NCBI GenBank assembly: GCA_003225555.1
Contig: QIAM01000011.1
Span: 114,016 to 178,015 of the forward strand
Reading direction: 5' to 3'
Origin: Acidobacteriota bacterium
GTDB lineage: Bacteria > Acidobacteriota > Terriglobia > Terriglobales > Acidobacteriaceae
Length of the DNA: 64,000 bases
This document shows positions 1-8,700 of the stretch, piece after piece. The notes under the pieces are model-generated. The model was given only the letters and a program-made list of their open reading frames with translations, made no database searches and had not been told where the DNA came from. Numbering within the stretch: the first letter of the stretch is position 1; each line of letters opens with the position of its first letter. The translations under genes and the position numbers were made by a program.

Positions 1-122
1 CTCCGCAGCCGACTCCGTTCCGCCATCATGGCCAAATGCCAGCAACAAAAGCGCCGTGGCCCGCAGAGTGTGTAGGTTTTTGCAACTCCTGTAACTATGG
101 CGGCTTCAATGGTTTCCAGCAT
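1..122 (-). CDS. partial small ORF running off the left edge, unknown function
   Basis: An open frame of at least 40 codons starts with ATG at 122 and continues past base 1. AGAGGAA lies four bases upstream of the ATG, which is the main support for it being a gene. The visible part begins MLETIEAAIVTG and holds three cysteines (one TLC, then a FCCW pair). I do not recognise the family, and the C-terminus is outside the window. It may be a chance frame; it is listed because nothing else explains this edge. Confidence 0.3.
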   Translation of the reverse strand, partial: MLETIEAAIVTGVAKTYTLCGPRRFCCWHLAMMAERSRLR

Positions 123-295
123 TCATTTCCTCTTTGGATTCCCCTCATCCAAAGTCTAAACCTTTTACCTTAGGAGTGAATCTAAGTACCTGAGTGCTGG
201 CGTATAACCAAGGGGTGGTCTCAGGGGGCGGGAACACTTACGAACAACAGGGTCCGAGGGCGAACCAGGCCCGGAGTGTGGAAGGGTGGTGGGTC

Positions 296-532
296 ATGAT
301 CGCAAGATTGATTGACGCAGTCTTCGGCTGCCGGCATCCCCGCTATAGTTTCCCAGTTACGATTCGCGGCGCGAATCGCCGCCCGCAGGCGGCAGCGTTG
401 ACCGGAACGTATGTGGCATGTCTGGATTGCGGCCGGGAATTTCCTTACGACTGGCAGCAGATGAGGGTGATCACTTCATCGTCCGAGCGGCGCGAGTACG
501 TCGCCGCGCTGACCACCAAGGAAGCCGCGTGA
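296..532 (+). CDS. small cysteine/histidine protein, putative zinc ribbon
   Basis: The product is 78 residues from the ATG at 296, which follows a GGAAGGGTGG purine run; an upstream start at 194 in the same frame is possible but adds a low-complexity leader. The protein has GCRHPRYSFP near the N-terminus and VACLDCGREFPYDW in the middle, giving a C-x-H plus C-x2-C arrangement typical of a small zinc-binding fold. No partner or pathway can be named. It is followed by a strong bidirectional terminator shared with the convergent VCBS gene. Confidence 0.6.
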   Translation: MIARLIDAVFGCRHPRYSFPVTIRGANRRPQAAALTGTYVACLDCGREFPYDWQQMRVITSSSERREYVAALTTKEAA

Positions 533-583
533 CGATGACAGCATTGCCCGAAGTTTAGACCCGATTTCTTCCCCTCCCCCAAA

Positions 584-611
584 AGAGCCGCGAGTAACCG
601 CTCGCGGCTCT
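584..611. terminator. bidirectional hairpin terminator
   Basis: A perfect 11-bp inverted repeat (584-594 with 601-611) encloses a 6-base loop. It lies between the convergent genes ending at 532 and 633. Reading on the minus strand, the stem is followed by TTTT, so it should mainly stop the VCBS gene transcript. Confidence 0.75.
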
Positions 612-632
612 CGCTGTTTGTTGCGGCCTCAC

Positions 633-3146
633 CTATTGCACCATCTGAGTAAGCGGTGGCGATGTAGCTGCGTTGTAGTTGCTGTCGCCCGAGTAAATCG
701 CTGTGATGGTATGTGTGCCTTTGCTCAGACCAGATGTGACAAAGGTTGCCTGATCTGACACCAACGGTGCCGACCCGAGCGTCGTGCTTCCGTCCTGGAA
801 TGTGACGGTGCCACTCACCTTGCCCGCCAGGTACTCACTGCCTGGAACGGTGGCGTGGACGTTAGCGGTGAAGGTGACCGCTTGGCCGAGGGACGATGGA
901 TTCGGAGAGCTGGTCACGCTGTCCAGAGTGCCCCTGGTGTTGAGGAGCACGGTCAGGTTTCTCGTGGTCGGGTTTGCGCCGGCGCTGTCGGTTATCGCAA
1001 GATCCAGCGCCCCATCTAGGTTGAAGTCTCCCACGGCTACGGATTGTGGGGAGGCTCCTGCGCCGTAATCCACCGGTGCCTGCAACGTGCCATCCCCTTT
1101 GCCCAAGAGCACGCTCAAGCTGTTGCTGAAAGCCTTGGCCACGGCCAGATCCGGCATACTGTCGTTGTTAAGGTCTGCCACCGCCACAGATGCCGGAGCA
1201 CCCTCTGTCCCGGCTGAATAGTTTACCGCCGCCTGAAAGCTTCCATTCCCGTTGCCCAGGAACACGCTCACGTTGAAGCTGTTGTAGTTGGCCACCGCCA
1301 AGTCTGGCTTGCCGTCGCCGTTGAGGTCTCCCACGACCACCGAAGCGGGGTTCGATCCCGCGCCGTAGTTGACCGCTGTCTGGAAGGTGCCGTCACCCCT
1401 GCCGAGCAAAATACTCACGTTGTTGCTGCCCCAGTTCGCCGTAGCCAGGTCCAGCTTGCCGTCGCCGTTGAAGTCCCCCGCCGCTACCGAGTTCGGAGTC
1501 GTGCCCGTGCCGTAGCTCAGCGCCGCCTGGAAGGTGCCGTCCCCATTGCCCAAAAGCACGCTTACGCTGTCGCTGTAGTAGTTCGCCGCCGCCAGGTCAA
1601 GCTTGCCGTCGCCGTTGAAGTCCCCGATGGTTACGGAGGCGGATCCCGACTCGGTGTTATAGTTCGTCGCCGACTGGAAGGTGCTGTCGCCGTTGCCCAA
1701 AAGGACGCTCACATGGCTTGTGTTGGAGTACGCAACCGCCAAGTCCTGCTTGCCATCGCGGTTAAAGTCTCCGACGACCACCGAGTCCGGCGCCTGACCA
1801 ACCGCGTGGTTCACAGCCCTTCGGAAGGTACCGCTCTTCTTCCCCCGTAGGACGCTGATGTTGTTGCTGGTGAAATTCGCAGTGACCACGTCCGGGCTTC
1901 CGTCGCCGTTGAAATCCCCGACCGCCACGGAATAGCCCGCTCCTGCCGTTCTGTAATTTCGCGCCGCCTCGAAGGCACCGCCCCAGCTCCCAAGCAGCAC
2001 GCTCACGTTGCTGTCGACAAACGGGAGGCCAAAGTTCGCCACGACCAGATCCAGCTTGCCGTCTCTATTGATATCTCCTGCGGTTATGAAAACCGGGGAC
2101 ACCCCTGCGTTGTAATTCACCGCTCTCTGAAAGCTCCCAGCCCCATTGCCCAGGCGCACACTCACATCGCTCAAGTCAGAGTGGATGCCATCTTGCCGGC
2201 CAACGTTCGCGGTTGCGAAGTCCAGCTTGCCGTCGCCATCAAAATCTCCGACCACCACCGAGAAAGGCGAAGATCCCACCTGATGATTCACCGCCGCCTG
2301 GAATGTCCCATCCCCGTTTCCCATGAGCAGGCTTACATCATTGCTGTAGCGCGGATTCACAGGCGAGGCTCCCGAATTCGCCGTGATCACGTCCAGCTTC
2401 CCGTCACCGTTGAAGTCGGCCACCGCTACTGATGCTGGGCCCGAACCCGCACCGTAGTTCACCACCGCCTGGAATGTGCCGTTGCCATTCCCGAGCAGCA
2501 CACTCACGCTGTCATTGCCTTCGTTGGCCACCACCACGTCCAGACTGCTATCAGCGTTGAAGTGCCCCACGGCAATGCCGTCGGGGTAGGCACCTACCGC
2601 GTAGTTCACCGCAGCCGCGAACGTCCCATCACCGTTACCCAGGAAAGCGCTGACAGTGTTGTCGTAGTAATTCGCCACCGCCAGATCTAATCTGCCGTCC
2701 CCGTTGAAGTCCCCGGCAACAATGGCGCCTGCGCCCGACCCCGCGTTGTAGTTCTTCGTGGCCTGAAAGGTGCCGTTTCCGTTGCCTAAGAGAACACTCA
2801 CGGTGCCGCTACCCCAATTCGCCACAGCCAGGTCCAGCTTGCCGTCACCGTTGAAGTCCTCGACGACAACAGAGAGCGGCACCGATCCCACAGGATAGTT
2901 CACAGCCGCTCTGAACTCGCCTCCCACCTTGCCCAGCAGGATGCTGACGTTGTTGCTGTAGTCGTTCGCTGTGACCATGTCCGGCTTGCCATCGCCGTTG
3001 AAGTCCGCTACTACAATGGAGTGGGGCCCCGAAGCAACAGCAAAGGTTCTGGCTGTAAAGAACATCGTTGCCTGTTCCGCAAGTGCACTACTCTGCGAAG
3101 CAATCACAATCAGAGACATCGCGCTCACAATAAGTCTCGAAGGCAC
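633..3146 (-). CDS. secreted VCBS/FG-GAP repeat protein with C-terminal Ig-like domain
   Basis: This is a large exported protein of about 837 residues. I place the start at the GTG at 3146 because AAGGAGG lies six bases upstream; the next methionine upstream would put that ribosome site inside the gene. The N-terminus (MPSRLIVSAMSLIVIASQSS) is a Sec signal peptide. About 14 tandem repeats follow, each with a DFNGDGKxD calcium-binding loop and an LLGNGDGTFQ strand, as in VCBS/FG-GAP propeller blades. The last 100 residues form a bacterial Ig-like domain (SGTVTFQDGSTTLGS). Such proteins are surface or secreted binding proteins; the ligand is unknown. The 230-bp leader shows no recognised riboswitch. 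Confidence 0.9.
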   Translation of the reverse strand: MPSRLIVSAMSLIVIASQSSALAEQATMFFTARTFAVASGPHSIVVADFNGDGKPDMVTANDYSNNVSILLGKVGGEFRAAVNYPVGSVPLSVVVEDFNGDGKLDLAVANWGSGTVSVLLGNGNGTFQATKNYNAGSGAGAIVAGDFNGDGRLDLAVANYYDNTVSAFLGNGDGTFAAAVNYAVGAYPDGIAVGHFNADSSLDVVVANEGNDSVSVLLGNGNGTFQAVVNYGAGSGPASVAVADFNGDGKLDVITANSGASPVNPRYSNDVSLLMGNGDGTFQAAVNHQVGSSPFSVVVGDFDGDGKLDFATANVGRQDGIHSDLSDVSVRLGNGAGSFQRAVNYNAGVSPVFITAGDINRDGKLDLVVANFGLPFVDSNVSVLLGSWGGAFEAARNYRTAGAGYSVAVGDFNGDGSPDVVTANFTSNNISVLRGKKSGTFRRAVNHAVGQAPDSVVVGDFNRDGKQDLAVAYSNTSHVSVLLGNGDSTFQSATNYNTESGSASVTIGDFNGDGKLDLAAANYYSDSVSVLLGNGDGTFQAALSYGTGTTPNSVAAGDFNGDGKLDLATANWGSNNVSILLGRGDGTFQTAVNYGAGSNPASVVVGDLNGDGKPDLAVANYNSFNVSVFLGNGNGSFQAAVNYSAGTEGAPASVAVADLNNDSMPDLAVAKAFSNSLSVLLGKGDGTLQAPVDYGAGASPQSVAVGDFNLDGALDLAITDSAGANPTTRNLTVLLNTRGTLDSVTSSPNPSSLGQAVTFTANVHATVPGSEYLAGKVSGTVTFQDGSTTLGSAPLVSDQATFVTSGLSKGTHTITAIYSGDSNYNAATSPPLTQMVQ

Positions 3147-3376
3147 ACTAAACCTCCTTGGGAGGACGGGGAGCAACAAACCCAGGGTTCGTGAGAGGGT
3201 AGGTATCCGGGGGGAAAAGGCAAGCTACCCCTCGGGCCGAAAGTATACGCCCGATTATGAATGGCGTACTGAATATGTTTCTAACGTGCGCGGATTTGCC
3301 CAGCATGAGCTTCCGCCGGCCGCGCGAAATTGCAGAAAACGAAACGGACGCGACCAGTCTTTCGTCCCGGGTCACT

Positions 3377-3751
3377 CTACTTCTCACTCTTGTCCGGATC
3401 GATCGACTGGTCCAGGTAAATCCAGAGTATCCGCGCCATCACAGTCAGAAAAGGCGCGAATGGCAGGAACAGCACTGCTCCGCCAATGACCGCGTTCTGA
3501 ATCTGCCATCGGAAGAACCACCAGAGGAGCGATGAGAGGATCGCGATTGTAACCAGCGCCAGTCCATACCCGATATACATCGTACCCAGAAAGTATCCAG
3601 GCTCGCGCTCAAACTTCAAATCACACGCGGGGCACCACTCATGCATGTCCGGGAACAGGAATAGCGACTTGCGGAAGATTTTCCCGGTGCGGCACCGCGG
3701 ACAATGCTGCTGGAGCATCCCCGCCAGAGCAGACACGTTCGCCCGCTGCAT
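3377..3751 (-). CDS. DUF983 family membrane protein
   Basis: The product has 124 residues. CPRCRTGKIF and CPACDLKFEREPGYF near the N-terminus form two C-x2-C pairs, the zinc-ribbon signature of DUF983, and are followed by two hydrophobic helices (FLGTMYIGYGLALVTIAILS and a second around residues 85-110). The family has no firmly assigned role, though members often sit near respiratory genes. The length and motif order fit the family. It stands alone here, downstream of an unrelated secreted protein on the same strand. Confidence 0.85.
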   Translation of the reverse strand: MQRANVSALAGMLQQHCPRCRTGKIFRKSLFLFPDMHEWCPACDLKFEREPGYFLGTMYIGYGLALVTIAILSSLLWWFFRWQIQNAVIGGAVLFLPFAPFLTVMARILWIYLDQSIDPDKSEK

Positions 3752-3841
3752 GGAACGATCTTAGAGCATTTCACAGCTGTAGGATTTTATGGGTGCAACC
3801 GCAAACTCGCGCACTACGCTCCAACTCCCGCAACGGCACCC

Positions 3842-4573
3842 TCAGTGCGCGACCCGCGCCACTTGGATCCGGCTCGCGTCCACGGTAATCGGACGCTGAA
3901 TCTCCATCTCAATGGACGTCCCCACATCCAGCTTCACGTCGCTCCCGCGCTTCAGCAGAGCCCACGCAATCCCCGCGGCCGCCCCCGCTCCCGCCCCGAT
4001 GCGCGCTCCGTTCACTCCTCCGGAGGCCAATCCGCCCCCGATGCCGCCGACCGCGCCCCCGTATGCTCCATTTCTCGCTGCATCTTCGATTTTTTTCCCC
4101 GTATCTTTGTCCTGTCGGACCGTACCTTCTTTGTCCTTTACCGAGGTCTTGTCCGATCCCGGCATGTTCTCCACCGAACCCGGCAAGATCACCGTGTATC
4201 CGCTCGGATAAATCATCGAAGTGAAGTGCATGAGAATCTCGGCCCGTCCCTTCACTCGCCCGGCGCGTTGGACATGGGTAATCTTTCCCTGGATATAGGT
4301 CCCGGCAGGCACGATCACTCGCTCGTTGACCACAAAAGGAAAGGCCGTCTCAGCATAGACAGCATCGCCCTCGCGCGCATTCTTGGTGGAGATCGCCTGC
4401 TTCAGCGACAGTGGAATCTTTGACCCCGCGGGAATCATCACCGCGTTAGGATCAGTCTGCGGAGCCGCCGCAGCATTGGCATTCGCATCCTGCACCGAAG
4501 CCGGCTGTGCAGACTCGGCGGCCTGCGCCCATGACATCCCGGAAACCAGCAATAAAATCCACAATGTGCGCAT
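3842..4573 (-). CDS. secreted protein with glycine-rich segment, unknown function
   Basis: The product has 243 residues from the ATG at 4573, six bases after GAGAGG; an upstream in-frame ATG at 4696 lacks such a site and would bury the signal peptide. MRTLWILLLVSGMSWAQA is a clear Sec signal ending in AQA. The mature part starts with MIPAGSKIPLSLKQAISTKN, a beta-rich module that recalls the VirB10/TrbI-like domain of periplasmic proteins. A glycine/alanine-rich segment (about residues 155-195) follows and could span or associate with a membrane. Function is not assigned. Confidence 0.75.
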   Translation of the reverse strand: MRTLWILLLVSGMSWAQAAESAQPASVQDANANAAAAPQTDPNAVMIPAGSKIPLSLKQAISTKNAREGDAVYAETAFPFVVNERVIVPAGTYIQGKITHVQRAGRVKGRAEILMHFTSMIYPSGYTVILPGSVENMPGSDKTSVKDKEGTVRQDKDTGKKIEDAARNGAYGGAVGGIGGGLASGGVNGARIGAGAGAAAGIAWALLKRGSDVKLDVGTSIEMEIQRPITVDASRIQVARVAH

Positions 4574-4976
4574 CACATACCTCTCAGCAAATAGCAGCCT
4601 ACAAGTGCAGATCAATCGTAATCCGTTCCAGAGTCCAACGCCACTAGCGGCTAGGATGCACCATCCCAGGCCAGAGTTATCTGCCGGGACGGGCACAAGC
4701 TACAGTCAGCCTGAAAAATGCTGTTAGCCATTCCGACGTGTGAGCGCAACGACCGAGGAGGAATCTATTGCCCGGTCGCGCCTGGCCAATTAAAGGCCAC
4801 CCAAACTCGATCTGGATTAACTCGAGTCTAGGACTGGTTTTGCAAGGGCGCAGCTTCGAGCCGCGCCGCCACGCGGCCAAAATCAGCCGCGGCTTTAGCC
4901 GCCGAGGTAATTCTTGGTCAGCAGCGCAAGCTCTGCCGCAACCCGCCAGGGTTGGTTTATGACGAGAGCCGCCCGC
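4574..4976. other. intergenic region with one dispersed repeat
   Basis: About 400 bases without a convincing gene. The only structure seen is a copy of dispersed repeat family C at about 4838-4908, clearly similar to the copy at 56053-56123. Both read as a short GC palindrome, a central AAAAT, then a second palindrome ending in GAGGT. No promoter or RNA gene could be supported. Confidence 0.5.
4838..4908. repeat. dispersed palindromic repeat, family C
   Basis: Two imperfect GC palindromes surround a central AAAAT. The copy matches 56053-56123 along most of its length, and related copies lie at 18850-18925 and 26731-26800. It looks like a REP/BIME-type element rather than a gene. Confidence 0.6.
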
Positions 4977-5852
4977 TTAATACTTGCACAAGCTGTTATC
5001 AGCCTTAACCAAATAAGCCTTGAAGTTCGACGCCTTCTTATCCATGCAGCCCACCAGGTTCAAGAGTTCCACCTTCCGAAACTCCGTCGGATGGCTTTCC
5101 GCCTGCAGCGCAATGTAGCCTTCGTTCAAGAGTTCTCCGTCCCTCCCCGCAAAGATCGGGTTCTTGAGTTCCCCACCCAATTGCGGCTTGGTGTAAGTAA
5201 TGACCGGAGTGCCTTCCACATAATGCGTAACCCGCTCCGAACCCAGAACTTCTGCCACAACTCTCACCCATTGATCGCCGTGATAGGTCTTCGCCACCAG
5301 GTGATAGCAATGGGGAGTAAAAAGCCCACCATCGATTACGATGTTCGTCCCCGGCGTGCACACGTTGCCATTCGGCCGATCGTGGACGCCGTCCCCGCCC
5401 AGAAGCTGCACTTCAATCGACGTAGGGAAATCCTGGTCCAAGCCCATGCTCTCCGCGGATTGCGAATGGATCATGATGCCGTTGTTGCGATAAGCCCAGT
5501 CCGGGCCGCCCTTCGCCTGTTCGCCCACAAACCGGTATTCCACCGCGATCAGGTAATACGAGAACTTGTCTTTATAAAAGAGGTGCCCAAATTGCCCGTC
5601 GAGCTTCTCGTAATGATCGTAGGAGATCTTCAGCAGCCCATTTTCAACCCGGAACGTGTCGCCGAAGTTGTCGCTGATTTTGTGCTTGGCAATCTTGACC
5701 GTCCAGCCATCGAGATTCTTGCCATTGAACAACTGAATCCAGTCCTTCGCGTCGGCTTTCGATGCAGCCTCCTGCGAAGAGGCTATCCCGGAAATTAGAA
5801 GACAAACTGCAATGAACGCTACTGTGCAGCCCACGCGTGTTTTTTGCCTCAC
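4977..5852 (-). CDS. secreted DUF1080 (3-keto-disaccharide hydrolase-like) protein
   Basis: The product has 291 residues. A signal peptide (MRQKTRVGCTVAFIAVCLLI, cleaved after ASS) precedes a DUF1080 lectin-like beta-sandwich that opens with WIQLFNGKNLDGW, the family hallmark, and continues with NNGIMIHSQS and SIEVQLLGGDG. Family members bind or hydrolyse glycans; some are 3-keto-glycoside hydrolases. The C-terminal end, GCMDKKASNFKAYL followed by DNSLCKY, is a small two-cysteine tail seen in part of the family. It sits next to a muropeptide-salvage locus, but nothing in the sequence links it directly to that pathway. Confidence 0.88.
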   Translation of the reverse strand: MRQKTRVGCTVAFIAVCLLISGIASSQEAASKADAKDWIQLFNGKNLDGWTVKIAKHKISDNFGDTFRVENGLLKISYDHYEKLDGQFGHLFYKDKFSYYLIAVEYRFVGEQAKGGPDWAYRNNGIMIHSQSAESMGLDQDFPTSIEVQLLGGDGVHDRPNGNVCTPGTNIVIDGGLFTPHCYHLVAKTYHGDQWVRVVAEVLGSERVTHYVEGTPVITYTKPQLGGELKNPIFAGRDGELLNEGYIALQAESHPTEFRKVELLNLVGCMDKKASNFKAYLVKADNSLCKY

Positions 5853-5860
5853 GTTGTTGA

Positions 5861-5916
5861 TCCCCGTTTTCTCCGCGAACTCTGCGGCCGTTCTCAGCGA
5901 CCTCTGCGATAAAAGG
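5861..5916. repeat. dispersed repeat, family D (CGCAGAG type)
   Basis: This short element is built on reiterated CTCCGCG/CTCTGCG/CTCAGCG words between two minus-strand genes. Similar elements, read in either orientation, occur at 15261-15304 and 25660-25705. It has no coding potential of its own. Confidence 0.55.
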
Positions 5917-5930
5917 CCTTCGCCTATTCA

Positions 5931-8348
5931 CTAATAGATGAGGTATTTCTTTCGCACTTGCTGGAAACTCGCGAGCTCCTCCTGCCAATCCTGCGCAATC
6001 TTCCGCGGATCCCGCCCCGCCATCAGCGCGTCATACACGCTCTGATTCACCAACAAGTCCGTTATCTTTTCAAGTTTGAAGTCCGCCGCATACAACCTTC
6101 GCAAAGCCGACGCCAACTCAATCCCCAACTCCGGCGCATCCAGCCCATTCCGATCGGTCAGGACAATATTCACCCCGTTACAATTCTGCCCGCCGTAAAT
6201 GCTGGACGTCGGAGTAAAGCTCACCGGCACAAACCGCACCCCTGAGATGCCGCGCCCATTCAGATAAGCCGCAAACTCCTTGCTCTTAATCCAGGGCGCG
6301 CCCACCAGTTCAAACGGCGTATCGGTCCCGCGGCCGACGGAAACGTTCGTTCCCTCGATCGCCGCCACGCCCGGATAAAGCGCCGCCTCCGTCACGCTGC
6401 GCAAATTCGGAGACGGATTTACCCACTCCAGCCCCGTCGAATCAAACCAGTCCCCGCGCTGCCATCCCTCCATCGGCACCACCGTCAACTTCGCCTTGAT
6501 GTTCCGTTCCACGTTGAACATCTTCGCCAACTCGCCCATCGTCATTCCGTGACGCACCGGCACGGTCCAATAATTCGTGAAACTCTCGTGTCCCGCGTCC
6601 GTGCCGGGTCCCTGCACAAACGACCCCGTAACCGGATCCGGCCGATCCAGCACGATCACCTCGACCGAAGCCGCGGCCGCCGCCTCCAGAAAATATCCCA
6701 ACGTCGTCTCGTACGTATAAAACCGCGCCCCAGCATCCTGGATGTCAAACACCACCGCATCCAGCCGCTTCATCACGTCGTCCGGCGGACGCCGCGCCGC
6801 GTCTTTCGCCCCGTACACGCTGTAAACCGGGATCCCCGTCGCCGCATCCTTCGAATTGCCGACATCGGTAGTGTCGAGAGTCCCGGTTACCCCATGCTCC
6901 GGACTGAAAATCGCCTCCAGGGAAACTCCTGGAGCCTGCGCCAGCACATCGATGGTCCGCCGTCCCTGCGCATCGATCCCGGTCTGATTCGTCACCAGGC
7001 CGATACGTTTCTTGCGATCCGCCATGGCCAGCACGTCGAAGTTATGCGCCTCGAGGACGTCGAGCCCAGTCTTCACGCTGCCATTCCTAGCCGAAACCCG
7101 CCGCGCCGCGCTCTGCGCCTCGTTGTATCCCGTGATGCTCGACCAGCGCAGTGCCTCTTTCTCGGCAGCCGTGAGAGGCAAACCCGCAGCCACGGCCGTT
7201 GCCACCTTCGAGCGCAGCCCCACCGCATTTCCCTTCCCCCGCGGATGCACCGCATTGGTAAGCAGAATGATGTAGCTCTGCGTGGTTGGATCGATCCACA
7301 TCGATGTTCCTGTGAACCCCGTGTGCCCGTAAGACCCGACCGGCAAGAAATCCCCCCGATTCGAGGAAAATGGAGAATCGATATCCCACCCAAACCCGCG
7401 CAGCGCCGGAGCCATCGGCGGCTGTTCCGGCCGCGTCATCTTCTCCACCGAAAAAGCCGACAGAATCCCATCTCCACCCTTCAGCAAGGCCTGCGCAAAC
7501 CTCGCCAGATCATCCGCTGTAGAAAACAATCCTGCATGCCCCGCCACACCGCCCATCCGCCGCGCCGTCGGATCATGCACCACTCCCCGCAGCATGTGCT
7601 CGTTCTCGTCATACTGCGTCGGCGCAGTCTTGGCGCGCCAACTCGCAGGAGGCACAAACCGAGTCCGCGTCATCTTCAGCGGCGCAAAAACATGGCGCGC
7701 CGTATAGGCGTCAAGCGTCTCCCCCGACACCCGTTCCACCACCGCGCCCAACGCAATAAAATTGATGTCACTGTAAGTGAATTGCGAGCCAGGCGGCTCC
7801 TCCGGCGCCTCCGCAAGCATCATGCCGTACGCCGTCTGCTTCCCTTCCCAGCGGACCTTCAAATCAAGATCAGGCGCCAGTCCGGAATAATGCGTCAACA
7901 ACTGCCGCAGTGTGATGTCATCCTTCCCATTCTGCGCAAACTCCGGCAGATACTTCGCCACCGGATCATTCAACCGCACCTTCCCTTGCTCCACCAGTTG
8001 CATGACAGCAGTCGTGGTAGCAATGACCTTAGTCAGCGACGCCAGATCAAACACCGTCTCCAGCGTCATCACTTCGTGCCGCGGTTCCAGCGCCCGACTT
8101 CCATAAGCCCTACGATAAATAACTTTCCCATCATGGCCCACGACCAGCACCGCCCCGGGAATATTCCCATCCACAATCGCCTGCTGAATAACCGCATCCA
8201 CAGCCGCAAGATGAACGGCGGCAGAATGACCAGCAGATGTGGGGACAGCTGCCCCCGGCTGTCCAGCAGGGCGCAGCCCGGCATTCTCCACGAGCGTCAG
8301 CTCGGGCAACACATTAGCGGCCTGGGTGCCAAGAGACGTACACAGCAC
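5931..8348 (-). CDS. beta-lactamase-fold serine hydrolase fused to NamZ-type exo-N-acetylmuramidase (DUF1343)
   Basis: This 805-residue exported fusion has two domains. Residues about 45-400 are a class C beta-lactamase fold with the SLTK nucleophile motif (about 104-107), a YSD triad motif and GGVAGHAGLFS. Residues about 430-805 are DUF1343 (KRIGLVTNQTG, FSPEHG, FDIQDAGARFYTYE, NPSPNLR), the fold of the GH171 exo-beta-N-acetylmuramidase NamZ. It probably trims MurNAc-containing ends from muropeptides in the periplasm. The GTG start at 8348 is uncertain: the frame stays open upstream and encodes a textbook signal peptide (RRAREVRLLLPALVAIVLC), so translation may begin near 8411 at a rare codon. 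A repeat-derived segment lies just after the signal region. Divergent from the second beta-lactamase gene. Confidence 0.9.
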   Translation of the reverse strand: MLCTSLGTQAANVLPELTLVENAGLRPAGQPGAAVPTSAGHSAAVHLAAVDAVIQQAIVDGNIPGAVLVVGHDGKVIYRRAYGSRALEPRHEVMTLETVFDLASLTKVIATTTAVMQLVEQGKVRLNDPVAKYLPEFAQNGKDDITLRQLLTHYSGLAPDLDLKVRWEGKQTAYGMMLAEAPEEPPGSQFTYSDINFIALGAVVERVSGETLDAYTARHVFAPLKMTRTRFVPPASWRAKTAPTQYDENEHMLRGVVHDPTARRMGGVAGHAGLFSTADDLARFAQALLKGGDGILSAFSVEKMTRPEQPPMAPALRGFGWDIDSPFSSNRGDFLPVGSYGHTGFTGTSMWIDPTTQSYIILLTNAVHPRGKGNAVGLRSKVATAVAAGLPLTAAEKEALRWSSITGYNEAQSAARRVSARNGSVKTGLDVLEAHNFDVLAMADRKKRIGLVTNQTGIDAQGRRTIDVLAQAPGVSLEAIFSPEHGVTGTLDTTDVGNSKDAATGIPVYSVYGAKDAARRPPDDVMKRLDAVVFDIQDAGARFYTYETTLGYFLEAAAAASVEVIVLDRPDPVTGSFVQGPGTDAGHESFTNYWTVPVRHGMTMGELAKMFNVERNIKAKLTVVPMEGWQRGDWFDSTGLEWVNPSPNLRSVTEAALYPGVAAIEGTNVSVGRGTDTPFELVGAPWIKSKEFAAYLNGRGISGVRFVPVSFTPTSSIYGGQNCNGVNIVLTDRNGLDAPELGIELASALRRLYAADFKLEKITDLLVNQSVYDALMAGRDPRKIAQDWQEELASFQQVRKKYLIY
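8227..8264. repeat. palindromic repeat inside the NamZ fusion gene, family A
   Basis: Read on the minus strand, this stretch matches the intergenic repeat at 17893-17932 almost base for base, including the flanking CTGGTCAT. Here it is translated in frame and gives the GQPGAAVPTSAG part of the hydrolase, between the signal peptide and the first domain. Confidence 0.7.
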
Positions 8349-8700
8349 AATTGCAACGAGGGCGGGCAGAAGTAACCGGACTTCTCGCGCACGTCGCGAG
8401 GGCGCAAGGATTCTCGCTATCCTCGAATTGGACCTGTAGGGAAGGATGTTCTGACTTTACACAACGCTGGCAGTGCGACTCAAGAAACTGAAGTAAGCGA
8501 GTCAGTAGCGTAGGCATCCTGCCGGCTGTCCCGAGGGCGTCCTCGCCCTCAGCGCGGCGGGCGAGGACGCCCGCCGGACAGCCGCCGAGACGGCGGCGCT
8601 ACAGTCCGTGCGACAAGACAAGCTGCTGCTGTCTTTACGCCTCCGCGCAACTCTGCTATAACCCGCTCAGACCACAAACTTTCCAGGAAAGCGCATTCGC
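8349..8700. other. divergent promoter region with palindromic repeat
   Basis: This gap separates two divergent cell-wall hydrolase genes. Bases 8349-8411 are probably the true 5' end of the minus-strand gene. A family A repeat at about 8519-8605 consists of nested palindromes (GTCCCGAGGGCGTCC...GGACGCCCGCCGGAC, then GCCGCCGAGACGGCGGC). The shared promoters must lie around it, but no -35/-10 pair could be fixed. Confidence 0.5.
8519..8605. repeat. dispersed palindromic repeat, family A
   Basis: Nested GC-rich hairpins end in a GGCGGCGCTAC word. The same ending (GGCGCTACG) occurs in the copies at 33459-33506 and 50410-50458. Confidence 0.6.

Noticed and set aside
1340..1360. tRNA T-arm-like GGTTCGATCC
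   Set aside because: It lies inside the VCBS coding repeats and no acceptor or anticodon stem can be formed.
3147..3376. Cyclic-di-GMP riboswitch in the VCBS gene leader
   Set aside because: GGCAAGC and GCCGAAAG words occur, but the order and pairing do not fit the known aptamer.
4914..5798. 294-codon plus-strand frame
   Set aside because: Antisense to the DUF1080 gene, whose motifs and signal peptide are clear.
6549..8375. 608-codon open frame on the plus strand
   Set aside because: It is antisense to the NamZ fusion, rich in Arg/His/Pro as expected for a shadow of a GC-rich gene, and matches no family.
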